64,000 bases of DNA, taken from assembly GCA_029168955.1 (NCBI GenBank), contig JAPDOI010000186.1, forward strand, positions 868,001 through 932,000. Direction: 5' to 3'. The number at the start of each line of letters is the position of its first letter. Position 1 is the first letter of the stretch. The notes below the pieces were generated by a model, which saw only the letters and a list, made by a program, of their open reading frames with translations, was not told where the DNA came from and made no database searches. Origin of the DNA: Aplectana chamaeleonis. Lineage: Eukaryota > Nematoda > Chromadorea > Rhabditida > Cosmocercidae. Shown in pieces: positions 38,290-49,914 of this stretch. Both the position numbers and the translations under genes were made by a program.

Positions 38290-39130
38290 AGCTCCGAAAG
38301 TGGGCAGGACGTCAGGGTAAGGGTGCAGGACCTTAGAAGTGATTTACAGTACATCATAGGAAGGGTACGGGACCCAAATGGTAGCGCCAGAGGCCGTAGA
38401 AAGTGTGAGGGACCCAATAAGGGAGTGCGCCGAACGCCGTAGGAAGTGTGCGGGATCCAAAAGGGAGTGCGCAGGACGCCGTAGAAAATGTGAGGGACCC
38501 AAGTGGGAGTGCGCCGGACACCGTGGGAAGTGTGCGGGGTCAAAGTGGGAGTTCGCAGGACGCCGTAGAAAGTGTGCGGAACCCAAGTGGGAGTGCGCCG
38601 GACGCCATAGAAAGTGCGCGGGACCCAAGTGAGAGTGCCCCGCACGCCGTAGAAAGTGGGCATGACCCAAGTGAGAGTGCGCCGGACGTCGTAGGAAGTG
38701 TGCGGGACCCAAGTGAGAGTGCGCAGGACGCTGTAGAAAGTGTGTGGGACCCAAGTGAGAGTGCGCCGGACGCCGTAGGAAGTGTGCGGGATCCAAGTGG
38801 GAGTTCGCAGGACGCCGTAGAAAGTAGGCTGGACCCAAGTGGAAGTGCCCCTTACGCCGTAGAAAGTGTGCGGGACCCGAGTGAGAGTGCTCCGGACGAC
38901 GTAGAAAGTGCGCCGGACCCAAGTGAGAGTGCCCCGCACGCCGTAGAAAGTGGGCGGGACCCGAGTGTGAGTGCTCCGGACGCCGTAGGAAGTGCGCGGG
39001 ATCCAAGTGGGAGAGCGCCGGACGACATATAAAAGGTGTGAAACCCGAGGGAGAGCGCGCCGTAGGAAGTGTGTGAGACCCAAGTGAGGGAGCGCCTGTC
39101 GTCGTAGAAAACGTGTGAGACTCAAGAGAG
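38290..39130 (+). repeat. Satellite B, left arm
   Basis: About 20 units of 42 bp: GTGCGGGACCCAAGTGAGAGT then GCGCCGGACGCCGTAGAAAGT. Being a multiple of three it keeps frames open on both strands (up to 378 codons with the adjacent TA tract); these are artefacts. The right arm has about 2.9 kb of the same satellite. Confidence 0.95.
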
Positions 39131-40429
39131 AGAGCGCAGAACATCAGAATCACTATGTGCGTCTGAAAAAGAGCGTACAACCCTCCTTTCTTCAGGTCCC
39201 CTACGCTTCAACACTCATTGCAACTCCTTAGCTGTTTATATGCATCAACGCTTCTAAATAGGGTTTATATACGAAGAAAATAAGAGTTAATCAAATCAGC
39301 GTCCATGAAACAAAAACATCATTTTATCTACTTCATTTGGCAATAAAAGTAGCAGGGTGTCGGTTGATCATGAAAACGTTTAGTAAATTCTGAACAGCGG
39401 TTGTCCTTATCATGACAGAAATTAAAATAAATTAAAAGCCACTTCATGACCTTATAAAACGGAAGAACGACCGGTGCTTCACGGTACAGTTAAGGAGGTA
39501 CACGAATATATATATATATATATATATATGTTTACTACACTCACATAAGGCAAATGCGTGATAATAATAAGAAGAGATGCACAGAAAAACTAACAAGACC
39601 GGGAGAAAGAAAAAACAGACAGCAAACTTGAGCAAAAATACTCCTATTCTTCATACACCCTACCAATCAAACAAACGAAGATCTATCTCTAGAAAAGAAG
39701 AAACAATCGAAAATGCTATGTTTCGTAGCTAAGAACTATTTGGGATACCCGTCGCCTAAGGTAAATGGGTGTAGCTAGGTTTGGGATGCTTTTTGATTTC
39801 TGATGGTTTAAGTGTAGCCGCCTATGCAAGCTTAAGGGCCGGCACAGGAAGAAAGAAGGCGCCGATTCATGTCCATTATACCCAAGAAGCCGGCGAAGCC
39901 AGCGGCACAGGCCGGCGTCAGCCGGCCGATGCCGCCTGTTGTATTTATACGTATCGATGGAGCGGGTGTTTGCAGCTGACGGCGGGTTACAGTTACAAAT
40001 AGCACCAACTCTGACTGGGGCCTCACATCGCATGCATAATCAGAAGGGCTTTTTCCATTTCGGTTTCTTCATCTCTGTTCACAGCGGATTATGGTGCTTA
40101 TTCGATTTTTCTGTATTTGGGTGCTTCTGGGAGGCTGTTGCCAACTGGACACTCCGGCAGAAACGTACAACTGTCGATTCCGATTCCTCAGTAAAAAAAT
40201 GTGGGGAGAAAACTAGACGTTCTAACCTGCCGTAACTTGTTAACAACAGGTTCTAGCTCGTCAAGATATGCTACGCCACTACTACTGTGTACGATTCTAA
40301 ATACAAGGGTGTCCATCTGGAATCACTCCTATCTTGGCATGTACTTGTCGTAGGTTTCAATAGAAGAGTCGCCAGCAGGTGCCGTGGGCAGTCCGTTAGA
40401 GTGTCTGAAGCAAGTATGGTACGAGGGTA
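39131..40429. other. Arm sequence without recognised gene
   Basis: Includes a short TA run (39507-39529), missing at the mirrored place, and about 190 bp at 40035-40220 that is absent from the right arm (which reads straight from ATGCATAATCAGAAG to CTAGACG). No coding family was seen. Confidence 0.55.
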
Positions 40430-40624
40430 CTACATTAGACGGTGGGCCATTCAGGATTCAGGACAGAAATTAAATGAACCACCAAATGAAAACGCTATCA
40501 ATCCAGGTTTATCTATTGAGTATTCAAAACAACAATGATTGATAGCAGTATTAAGCAACTCTTTTATCAGAGTTTTTGTTCATTTCTATGCATAAATCTT
40601 AGGCGGCCCTCCCGTCTAGGATAG
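40430..40624. mobile_element. MITE, CTAGGATAG family, left arm
   Basis: Ends CTACATTAGACGGTGGG and CCTCCCGTCTAGGATAG; interior with GAAATTAAATGAACCACC and ATGATTGATAGC. Mirror copy at 50606-50800. Confidence 0.8.
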
Positions 40625-40693
40625 AGCCGATGTTTGTTTGCAAGCTAATGCCAAAGATCAGAAATTCTGCCCACAGTTCGTGTGTGGTATTGA

Positions 40694-41271
40694 CAGAATT
40701 ATGAAAATCAAACCGCAGATTCTATCCACCGTAGTCCACTGACTATGACCACTGACTTGCTAGAGAGAACCCAAGAGAATTTCACACGCAAATTATTTGC
40801 AAGGGCATTTCAATTGCCTCACAGTAGCATACCCAATTCGAAGAACCGGAACAGGGAGTTGTTACTACACACTATAGAATCTCGGCGGAAGGTTTGTGAT
40901 GTCGTCACTGTCGCTAAAATGTTATCAGGTATCATGAGAGTAGATATTTCTAAATTTTACCGTATAGTTCATTCTAGAACCAGAGGTGGTACAGAGAAAA
41001 TTTCATATGCAATCCCAAAAAGTACCCAAAGGTCCTGCTCGTTTACTTGTCGGGCTGGGTTGCTTTTTGTTTCTTTTAGAGAAGGCGTATCTGCCGTTCG
41101 TTCCGGTGTGAGATCATTCAAACGTATTGCGCGAAAAACGTTACTGTGTTTTTAGCCGTAGGCTCGGTGGTGGGTTGGAGCTCATTATGTATCAGTGATT
41201 CATATTTGCGCTCAATCTGTGGGTTACTAATGCACTGTGTTTCCAACGTTTGCCTTATGCATCGTATTTCA

Positions 41272-41370
<99 letters not shown>

Positions 41371-41375
41371 ACAAA

Positions 41376-41458
<83 letters not shown>

Positions 41459-42003
41459 ATAGACTATGATAAGAGTGTGGAAAACATCTGCATCAATTTA
41501 TCGCCATGATGAGCTGCGGGTCGGTGGAATGGTGTCATGCTCCTCGGGTGCTATGGTTCGTTCCGAAACTCGTGGAATAAGGTTTCGTATTACCGTGTGG
41601 TTTGATAGGTCGCACAAAGGGCATTCACATTGAGCCGTGGAGGACAAAGACGAAGGCTTCCCCAACTACTGCAGTGGGTAGCGCGTCGGGCCTTTCTATT
41701 CCACGAGTTGCACCAAAATGCTGCCCTCTTTCGCTTCGAGCACTCCTGTTGCTGCTCCAGGCTTCAGCAACAATCTCCTGCAATTCAATGCTGCCCCAAC
41801 TGCTGCTCTCGACACCGCTGACAACAAGGTCATGAGAGACCTTATCCCCCGAGTGTAGGAATGAATTCTTTTGGAAAAGCATGATACTGTTCCACCAACC
41901 CACTTCTCGTCACCGTTATTATTGGAACAGAGTTGTTTTGCACATTCTTATCACCCATTGGGTTACGGTGGATAAAATCTGCGGTTTGAATATTATATTT
42001 CTG
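40694..42003. mobile_element. Fold-back element split by a LINE, left arm
   Basis: The same element as 14237-14818: it starts CAGAATTATGAAAATCAAAC and ends GGTTTGAATATTATATTTCTG. A LINE and its tail (40749-41460) are inserted at GACTATGA. The rest (41469-42003) matches 14287-14818. Confidence 0.85.
40749..41460 (+). mobile_element. 5'-truncated non-LTR retrotransposon with (AAAT)n tail, left arm
   Basis: Flanked by an 8-bp duplication GACTATGA (40741-40748 and 41461-41468). The coding part (frame to 41155, about 136 codons) reads LLERTQENFTRKLFARAF and later IPKSTQRSCSFTCRAG. This matches the end of CR1/Jockey-like reverse transcriptases ('L..VQR.FTRRL' and a final 'R...R.FF..R....WN.L' region). 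A tail of about 190 bp of AAAT units (41272-41460) follows the ORF, as expected for target-primed insertion. The clade is uncertain. Confidence 0.85.
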
Positions 42004-43376
42004 TGCTTATTCTGAGCGCTTTTCTTCGCTGTTTCTTCACTATTCGATAGTTTGCGCCGGAACCACCCCGTCCAACTCTTTTTTGATATTCATCGTGAAC
42101 ACCGCCTCCAAGCATAGGTGCTCCGACACTGGGAGAGGTCATCTACTGGACTTACCTGGAGGATCAACTGTTATCAGCTGTAGATGAACGGAATTCTCCT
42201 GACGAGCACGCTTATGCCGATCATTTTTTCCGCAGGGATATGAGCTTGGATATGAGCTTATCGTTATAGCCAACAAACATGTTTGCACAATTTCGACCTC
42301 CCTAGCCACTTCCCAGTGGCTTTTTCGAATTCGAAGAGAGCGGTGTGTGAATGAATGCATACCGCTAACCTGCCCTTTTATGAGCGTGTGTTATCGTTCC
42401 TTATCATGTTCTGTTCAAGAATGGTTACGGTAGCCCTGCGGGAAAAAATGATCGGCATGGGCGTGCTTGTATTCTCCTGTATTTGACCGAAACCTAACAT
42501 GTTTTCACAGGTATACTGGCACTGCAGTTCAACAGAACTCGATTTTGGAGGGAATTTCAAATTCCGGTGTAGGCAGTAACCTAACGTGTTTTTACAGGGA
42601 TACACTGTTTCCGGGTTCACACAGGGGACCCCGGGGACATGCCACTGGGGTAATCCTCTTTGTGGTCCCCACCGGGGGGGGGGTGACCCTACCGCCACGG
42701 TCCGCAGTGGGGTGCACCCCACTGGGGTGATCCCCTTTGCGGCCCCACGTTTGGGTGCACTCCGCAGTGGACCGTGGGGAGATGGCCCCACAGTTGGGTA
42801 CCACCCCACCGGAGCCGTGGGGAGCCCCCTCCCCTTGGCGACAAAAACTGTCCTCCGGTATCCAGTGGATCTTCTGGTGAGTGACTCGAGGCCACCTTCC
42901 AGGTCCAGCTCTGAAGAGTCGACTGAGGCACAATGCGAGATGAGGAGTCTTTTATACCAGCAACATTGTTAAGAATTTTGTCTGAACATTTGTCAGGAGA
43001 AGACAGAATAATACGATTCTAAGTGTTTTCACTTGTGATTATTACTCGTGTACTTGTCCCTATTTAACTCCGCTATCCCAGCACGGGTACAATATGTCAC
43101 AAAGTGTATAATAAATATAAAATATAAATGTAAAACATGTTAATGATCCTGACGAATGTCTGGCGTCATATATGTAGTTTGTAGGTGTTGATTGCGCTCA
43201 GTACATTTGAAATGACGTTATAACTGTTCGCGTCGCGGCTGCGGAGCGGCGATCACTCCGATAGTTCACCTCATCATCTTAATTCGTTCATTTTTAGTAC
43301 AATATACCTCCCGTAGTTCCTCGGCAGCTTCATTTTCTCCGGTAGATCTCCTCTCCCAGTGTCGGAGTGTTTTCAG
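42004..43376. other. Arm sequence without recognised gene; GC-rich repeat
   Basis: Around 42610-42850 short units such as CCCCACTGGGGTGATCCCC repeat; the right arm keeps fewer (about 47950-48070). The first PITP exon would be expected here, but no ATGNNNNNNAAG|GT was found. At about 42371-42381 the right arm carries an insertion that is absent here. Confidence 0.5.
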
Positions 43377-44917
43377 GAATTTCGCATCCCGCTTCCGCTC
43401 TACTTGGACGAATTCCGACGCGGTCAACTCTTCTCGGTCTCCGAGGTCAGTAAGAATGAAACCGGCGGGGGTGAAGGAGCAGAGGTGAGCTGTGGTTTGG
43501 GATAGCGGCTCTCTACAAACAGAGGCAGGAGTTGTCCCGTTTTGTAGTTCGAAACGTCACGCTTCTCAATTCAAGTTCAGGAATAGGTCCCGAGTGGAAT
43601 TAGAGCCGCGAGAGGCGAGACAACTACCTCGGTGTGTAGAGAGCCTTGGACTACCCTAGACGGGTGGGGGAAGGGGGGGGGGGCGTCCAGGATTCAGGTC
43701 AGAAATGAAATGAACCACCGAAACAAATTCTATCGAAGAACTTCTATTGAGTCTACAAAACAACCATGATTGATAGCTGTATCGAGTACTTTTTATTAGA
43801 GTTTCTCCTCATTTTCATGAAAAATTATTGCTACCCCGTCTAGGATAGAGCCGAGTCTCTATCTCCTGTGGTTTCTCTGGATTGGGACAATACCTCGTTT
43901 AGCGAATTCTTATTCCAGTTTATAAAGCAATGTAAATTCTACAATGACACAACAATAACTCCGGGAAAGACGCTGTCCGGCATCTATACTCACAAAATTT
44001 ATCGATTTAAATCAAAGTCACCATGGGTCTTAAGAAAGGTATGATCACGAAAATTTGGGCTAGATGAGTTCTCTGTTATTTGTGGAAACCCATAATCGTC
44101 TGAAAAGCCATTTTTTTAGTTTTTACCAGATGAAGCGTTCGAGGTACATGAAGAGAGCTGGAACGCCTTTCCATACTGCAAAACTATTGTAAGGGTGAGT
44201 CTCTAGACTTCATCAATTTTCAATGCACTTTTTACGATGTTTCACCACAGAATCCGGCTTACCTTGGACCGGAATCGTGGATTATCGTGGAATCTATGCA
44301 TATTCAAGACTGTGGTACTTCAGCGAATGTTGGTAAAATTTTGATAGAATTCATGTTTGTGACTTATTCTAATAACCTGTTCAAGCCACTTAACGTCATC
44401 GGTAGAAGAGATATAATTTTTGTGGACATTTGCGATGATGAAACGATTGGCGTGGCGAATTACGTCCCTGAACTCGACCCGAAAATCTTCCTTTCGAAGA
44501 AAACAGGACGAGGGCAGCTCCAGAAAGACTGGGTAACTTCTACGACACCAGTGAGTTTCTTATAGAATCGGAAGGCCCCAGGGTGTCACCAATATGTTGA
44601 CTTCAGATTATGTGCTGCTATAAAGTTGTAACAATACAATTCAAGTGGATTGGATTGGGAGGTTTCATGGAAAGGACGATAATGAAACACTACCCTAGGC
44701 TATTCGCTGGTGTGCACAGGTATGCACTTGAACAATAAATTTACAACAGTCATTTCATGGAAAGCGCAGAATTTTCAGGAACGCTTTTTGTTGGATAGAC
44801 AAATGGTATGATCTTACGGAAGAAGAGTTGAAGAAATTTGACGAAGATACTGCCCGCCAGTTACGAAAACTTCTTGATTCACAAGAGAAGAAAGGAAGGA
44901 TAATAATGGATAACTAA
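43377..44917 (+). CDS. Class I phosphatidylinositol transfer protein, copy 1
   Basis: Six exons: 43377-43484, 43919-44038, 44120-44194, 44251-44550, 44607-44719 and 44779-44917, all with GT/AG borders and compatible phases, give 284 codons. Class I PITPs are cytosolic StART-like proteins of about 270 residues that exchange phosphatidylinositol and phosphatidylcholine between membranes. Family marks in order: [29 protein letters not shown] (Thr and Lys of the inositol site), ESWNAFPYC (Asn), SKKTGRG, the membrane loop FKWIGLG, and [20 protein letters not shown]. In the usual FKWWG loop the second Trp is Ile here. Exon 4 has about 15 extra residues after TSANV; splicing the GTAAAA...TTCAAG stretch there would shift the frame, so it is kept. 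The first few residues (normally M...K before EFR) are not found. Confidence 0.88.
43651..43848. mobile_element. MITE in the first PITP intron, copy 1
   Basis: CTAGGATAG-family element (ends CTACCCTAGACGGGTGG and ACCCCGTCTAGGATAG) inside the 434-bp intron 43485-43918. The mirrored element is at 46942-47126, so it was present before the gene was duplicated. Confidence 0.8.
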
Positions 44918-45075
44918 CATACTCCACTGAAATGCGTGTCTAACTTATGATATGAACCAAAAGAAAAACATTACTAATGAAAGTGAATTTGCGATCTGTG
45001 TTGTTTTTTGGTGCTGTCCCAGACGGTGGGGGGGCAAGACTATGTGCTGTAGTAAACCACCCCTATGAGATGAAA

Positions 45076-45268
45076 GGTACTCTTTCGAAATAGACGACCC
45101 ACTAGAGAAATTTCATAAGAAATGATCTTCCCATTAAAACCGTCGAATAATTTAGTCTTTTTAAACACACTGAACTGTTTGATGTGACCAACGGAGCGGT
45201 AGGTCATGTCCGAACAATTGCTAATTTCATTGTATGCTTTAGTGGGTCGTCTATTCCGAAAGAGCACC
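45076..45268. mobile_element. Fold-back MITE in spacer
   Basis: GGTACTCTTTCGAAATAGAC with CGACCCACTA at the left pairs with TAGTGGGTCG and TCTATTCCGAAAGAGCACC at the right. Confidence 0.75.
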
Positions 45269-45335
45269 AGATGATCTGATATTATGTCGATAAGATGATG
45301 TGATATACTTCCAAACAAGTTTCAGATGATCTTAA

Positions 45336-45748
45336 AGGTACAGTCCAAGCGCAGGGGTAATTTTTGAAATAATACTCCGGCCGCCGTGCATAGCAACCCT
45401 ACCAGGCGCCAAATCTCAATTCGCTCAAATAAGCGAGAAAAAGCGAGGAAAAAGTCGGCCGTGCCCCCTTGAAAGAAAAAATGGGTGACGTCCACCGACA
45501 AGTTTCCGATTTGAATAGGGAAGAGAAGCGCGACTGATTCTATTAAAAAACTATGATCTCCTATTTGTTTTCGGTCTGGCTTTATATTGTGACCTGCTTC
45601 ATAACGGTGGCTGAAAATACCGAGAAAAAACAAGCTCGAGACAACTCGTCCGCGAACTTCTATCCGTTCAAATTTAAAGCCTTTGAGGGACCATAACTTC
45701 GTTCATAGTGAGTTCTGGGCTATTTCGGAGACACCATTGTGATCAGCG
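45336..45748. mobile_element. Truncated TTAA-type MITE at the palindrome junction
   Basis: Begins AGGTACAGTCCAAGCGCAG after TTAA (45332-45335). Shares blocks with the MITE at 5981-6464: AAATAAGCGAGA, GAGACAACTCGTCC, CCATAACT, GAGACACCATTGTGATCAGCG. In the full copy about 65 bp and a right terminus follow CAGCG; here the arm begins instead. Confidence 0.7.
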
Positions 45749-45870
45749 TTGCCCCCCCCCACCGTCTGGGACAGTACCAAAAAACAACACAGATCGCAAA
45801 TTCACTTTCATTAGTAATGTTTTTCTTTTGGTTCATATCATAAGTTAGACACGCATTACAGTGGAGTATG

Positions 45871-47400
45871 TTAGTTATCCATTATTATCCTTCCTTTCTT
45901 CTCTTGTGAATCAAGAAGTTTTCGTAACTGGCGGGCAGTATCTTCGTCAAATTTCTTCAACTCTTCTTCCGTAAGATCATACCATTTGTCTAGCCAACAA
46001 AAAGCGTTCCTAAAAATTCTGCGCTTTCCATGAAATGACTGTTGCAAATTTATTGTTCAAGTGCATACCTGTGCACACCAGCGAATAGCCTAGGGTAGTG
46101 TTTCATTATCGTCCTTTCCATGAAACCTCCCAATCCAATCCACTTGAATTGTATTGTTACAACTTTATAGCAGCACATAATCTGAAGTCAACATATTGGT
46201 GACACCCTGGGGCCTTCCGATTCTATAAGAAACTCACTGGTGTCGTAGAAGTTACCCAGTCTTTCTGGAGCTGCCCTCGTCCTGTTTTCTTCGAAAGGAA
46301 GATTTTCGGGTCGAGTTCAGGGACGTAATTCGCCACGCCAATCGTTTCATCATCGCAAATGTCCACAAAAATTATATCTCTTTTACCGATGACGTTAAGT
46401 GGCTTGAACAGGTTATTAGAATAAGTCACAAACATGAATTCTATCAAAATTTTACCAACATTGGCTGACGTACCACAGTCTTGAATATGCATAGATTCCA
46501 CGATAATCCACGATTCCGGTCCAAGGTAAGCCGGATTCTGTGGTGAAACATCGTAAAAAATGCATTGAAAATTGATGAAGTCTAGAGACTCACCCTTACA
46601 ATAGTTTTGCAGTATGGAAAGGCGTTCCAGCTCTCTTCATGTACCTCGAACGCTTCATCATTTAAAAACTAAAAAAATGGCTTTTCAGACGATTATGGGT
46701 TTCCACAAATAACAGAGAACTCATCTTGCCCAAATTTTCGTGATCATACCTTTGTTAAAACCCATGGTGACTTTGATTTAAATCGATAAATTTTGTGAGT
46801 ATAGATGCCGGACAGCGTCTTTCCCGGAGTTATTGTTGTGTCATTGTAGAATTTACATTGCTTTATGAACTGGAATAAGAATCCGCTAAACGAGGTATTG
46901 TCCCAATCCAGAGAAACCACAGGAGGTAGAGACTCTCGGCTCTATCCTAGACGGGTTAGCAAAGATTTTTCATGAAAATGAAGAAAAACTCTAATAAAAA
47001 GTACTCGATACAGCTATCAATCATGATTGATTTGTAGACTCAATAGAAGTACTTCGATTGAATGCGTTTCGGTGGTTCATTTCATTTCTGACCTGAATCC
47101 TGGACGCCCCCACCCGTCTAGGGTAGTCCCAGGCTCTCTACACACCGAGGTAGTTGTCTCGCCTTTCGCGGCTCTAATTCCACTCGGGACCTATTCCTGA
47201 ACTTGAATTGAGAAGCGTGACGTTTCGAACCGCAAAACATGACAACTCCTGCCTCTGTGTGTTGAGAGCCGCTATCCCAAACCACAGCTCACCTCCGCTC
47301 CTTCACCCCCGCCGGTTTCATTCTTACTGACCTCGGAGACCGAGAAGAGTTGACCGCGTCGGAATCTGTCCAAGTAGAGCGGAAGCGGGATGCGAAATTC
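45871..47400 (-). CDS. Class I phosphatidylinositol transfer protein, copy 2
   Basis: Mirror of copy 1 on the minus strand. Exons in transcript order: 47293-47400, 46750-46869, 46594-46668, 46238-46537, 46069-46181 and 45871-46009, again 284 codons. All splice borders and the frame are kept, although one acceptor changed from TTTCAG to TTTTTAG. Differences I could read: LDEFRRG to LDRFRRG, WVLRK to WVLTK, LPDEAF to LNDEAF and VIGRRD to VIGKRD, plus silent changes such as TTT to TTC. The lipid-headgroup residues (THK, WNAFPYC) are unchanged. The gene points toward copy 1 with the spacer between. The first coding exon is again not found upstream (beyond 47400). Confidence 0.86.
46942..47126. 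mobile_element. MITE in the first PITP intron, copy 2
   Basis: Ends CTATCCTAGACGGGTTAGC and CCCACCCGTCTAGGGTAG; mirror of 43651-43848 with small indels. Confidence 0.8.
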
Positions 47401-48314
47401 CTGAAAACACTCCGGCACTGGGAGAGGAGATCTACCGGAGAAAATGAAGCTGCCGAGGAACTACGGGAGGTATATTGTACTAAAAATGAACGAATGAAGA
47501 TGATGAGGTGAACTATCGGAGTGATCGCCGCTCCGCAGCCGCGACGCGAACAGTTATAACGTCATTTCAAATGTACTGAGCGCAATCAACACCTACAAAC
47601 TACATATATGACGCCAGACATTCGTCAGGATCATTAACATGTTTTACATTTATATTTTATATTTATTATGCACTTTGTGACATATTGTACCCGTGCTGGG
47701 ATAGCGGAGTTAAATAGGGACAAGTACACGAGTAATATTCACAAGTGAAAACACCTAGAATCATATTATCCTGTCTTCTCCTGACAAATGTTTAGACAAA
47801 AGTATTAACAATGTTGCTGGTATAAAAGACTCCTCGTCTCGCAGTGTGCCTCAGTCGGCTCTTCGGAGCCGGACCTGAAACGTCACTCACCAATCACTCA
47901 CCAGAAGATCCACTGGATACCGGAGGATAGTTTTTGTCGCCAAGGGGAGGGGGCTCCCCACGGCTCGGGTGGGGTGGTACCCAACTGTGGGGACGGTCCA
48001 CTGTGGAGTGCAACCAAACGTGGGACCACAAAGGGGATTACCCCAGTGGCATGTCCCCGGGGTCCCCTGTGTGAACCCGGAAACAGTGTATCCCTGTAAA
48101 AACACGTTAGGTTATTGCCTACACCGGAATTTGAAATTCCCTCCAAAATCGAGTTCTGTTCAACTGCAGTGCTAGTATACCTGTAAAAACATGTTAGGTT
48201 TCGGTCGTCTACAGGAGAATACAAGCACGCCCATGCCGATCATTTTTTTTCCGCAGGGCTACCGTAACCATTCTTGAACAGAACATGATAAGGAACGATA
48301 ACACACGCTCATAA

Positions 48315-48877
48315 CTCTGAGAGTTTTGGCCGCGAAATAGCAGGGAAATAGCCCACCAGGCTCCGCAGCGGCCCTCCTGGTGGGCTATTTGCCGGCTGTT
48401 TCGCGGCTATTTCTCGGCTTTTCACGGAAAGGACAAGAAGTAGCCGCGTGTTAGTCGAGATGTAAACGAGAAATACTCAGAAGTAAACAAAATTGGCCAA
48501 GACGCAACCGTCGCCGGCTCGCCGAGCTACCATCTGGGGCCGCCAGCTGTTGGGCGGGGCCTCCAGAGGCTAAGCGAGATCCAAGTACCTAAAACTTGGG
48601 TAATTGAACCGACGGAGGTGCTGACATGAGATTCATGCCTCTGGAATGCTCCGTATATCCACCGTGAGAGCATTATTTCCCGGCTATTTCTCGGCTATTT
48701 CGCGGCGAGCATTATTTGGCGACTATTTTGCGGCGAGCATTATTTAGCGGCTATTTCTCGGATGTTTCGAGGCTATTTCTCGGCGAGCAATATTTGGCGG
48801 CTATTTAGCGGCTACTACGCGGCAAGCAGGCATTTCTCGGCTATTTCGCGGCTATTTCTCGGCCAAAACTCTCAGAG
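48315..48877. mobile_element. Fold-back element, AAATAGCCG family, copy 3 (right arm only)
   Basis: Ends CTCTGAGAGTTTTGGCCGCG and GGCCAAAACTCTCAGAG are inverted. The left arm shows the empty site (CTGCCCTTTTATGAGCG at 42370-42386); here the same bases are split. The interior has many CGGCTATTTCTCGG motifs and the TTGGGTAATTGAACCGACG block shared with copy 1. The target duplication is about 2 A residues, too short to classify. Confidence 0.8.
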
Positions 48878-49278
48878 AAAAGGGCAGATTAGCGGTATGC
48901 ATTCATTCACACACCGCTTTCTTCGAAAAAGCCACTGGAAAGTGGCTAGGGAGGTCGAAATTGTGCAAACATTTTTGTTGGCTATAACGATAAGCTCATA
49001 TCCAAGCTGACACTTGGAAATTTTTTAAAGGAGGGTTACGGTAGCCCTGCGGAAAAAATGATCGGAATAGGCCTGCTCGTCAGGAGAATTCCGTTCATCT
49101 ACAGCTGATAACAGTTGATCATCCGGATAAGTCCAGTAGATGACCTCTCCCAGTGTCGGAGCACCTATGCTTAGAGGCGGTGTTCACGATGATTATCAAA
49201 AAAGAGTTGGACGGGGTGGTTCCGGCGCGAACTATCGAATAGTGAAGAAACAGCGAAGAAAAGCGCTCAGAATAAGCA

Positions 49279-49823
49279 CAGAAATATAATATTCAAACCG
49301 CAGATTTTATCCACCGTAACCCAATGGGTGATAAGAGTGTGCAAAACAACTCTGTTCCAATAATAACGGTGACGAGAAGTGGGTTGGTGGAACAGTATCA
49401 TGCTTTTCCAAAAGAATTCATTCCTACACTCGTGGGATAAGGTCTCTCATGACCTTGTTGTCAGCGGTGTCGAGAGCAGCAGTTGGGGCAGCATTGAAAC
49501 GCAGGAGATTGTTGCTGAAGCCTGGAGCAGCAACAGGAGTGCTCGAAGCGAAAGAGGGCAGCAGTTTGGTTCAACTCGTGGAATAGAAAGGCCCGACGCG
49601 CTACCCACTGCAGTAGTTGGGGAAGCCTTCGTCTTTGTCCTCCACGGCTCAATGTGAATGCCCTTTGTGCGACCAATCAAACCACACGGTAATACGAAAC
49701 CTTATTCCACGAGTATCGGAACGAACCACAGCACCCGAGGAGCATGACACCATTCCACCGACCCGCAGCTCATCATGGCGATAAATTGATGCAGATGTTT
49801 TCCACACTCTTATCATAGTCTAT

Positions 49824-49914
<91 letters not shown>

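Larger units (their letters stand above)
45038..45748. other. Palindrome spacer
   Basis: 711 bp not shared by the arms. The arms meet it at GGTGGGGGGGCAA (left, to 45037) and TTGCCCCCCCCCACC (right, from 45749). It consists of a small fold-back element (45076-45268) and a truncated TTAA-type MITE (45336-45748). Minus-strand frames of 92 and 103 codons cross these and look accidental. Confidence 0.85.

Noticed and set aside
44341..44393. An additional 53-bp intron (GTAAAA...TTCAAG) in PITP exon 4
   Set aside because: Removing it shifts the frame and gives an immediate stop; read-through is open in both copies.
45040..45633. Two minus-strand frames in the palindrome spacer
   Set aside because: They cross a fold-back MITE and a truncated TTAA MITE and have no recognisable domain.
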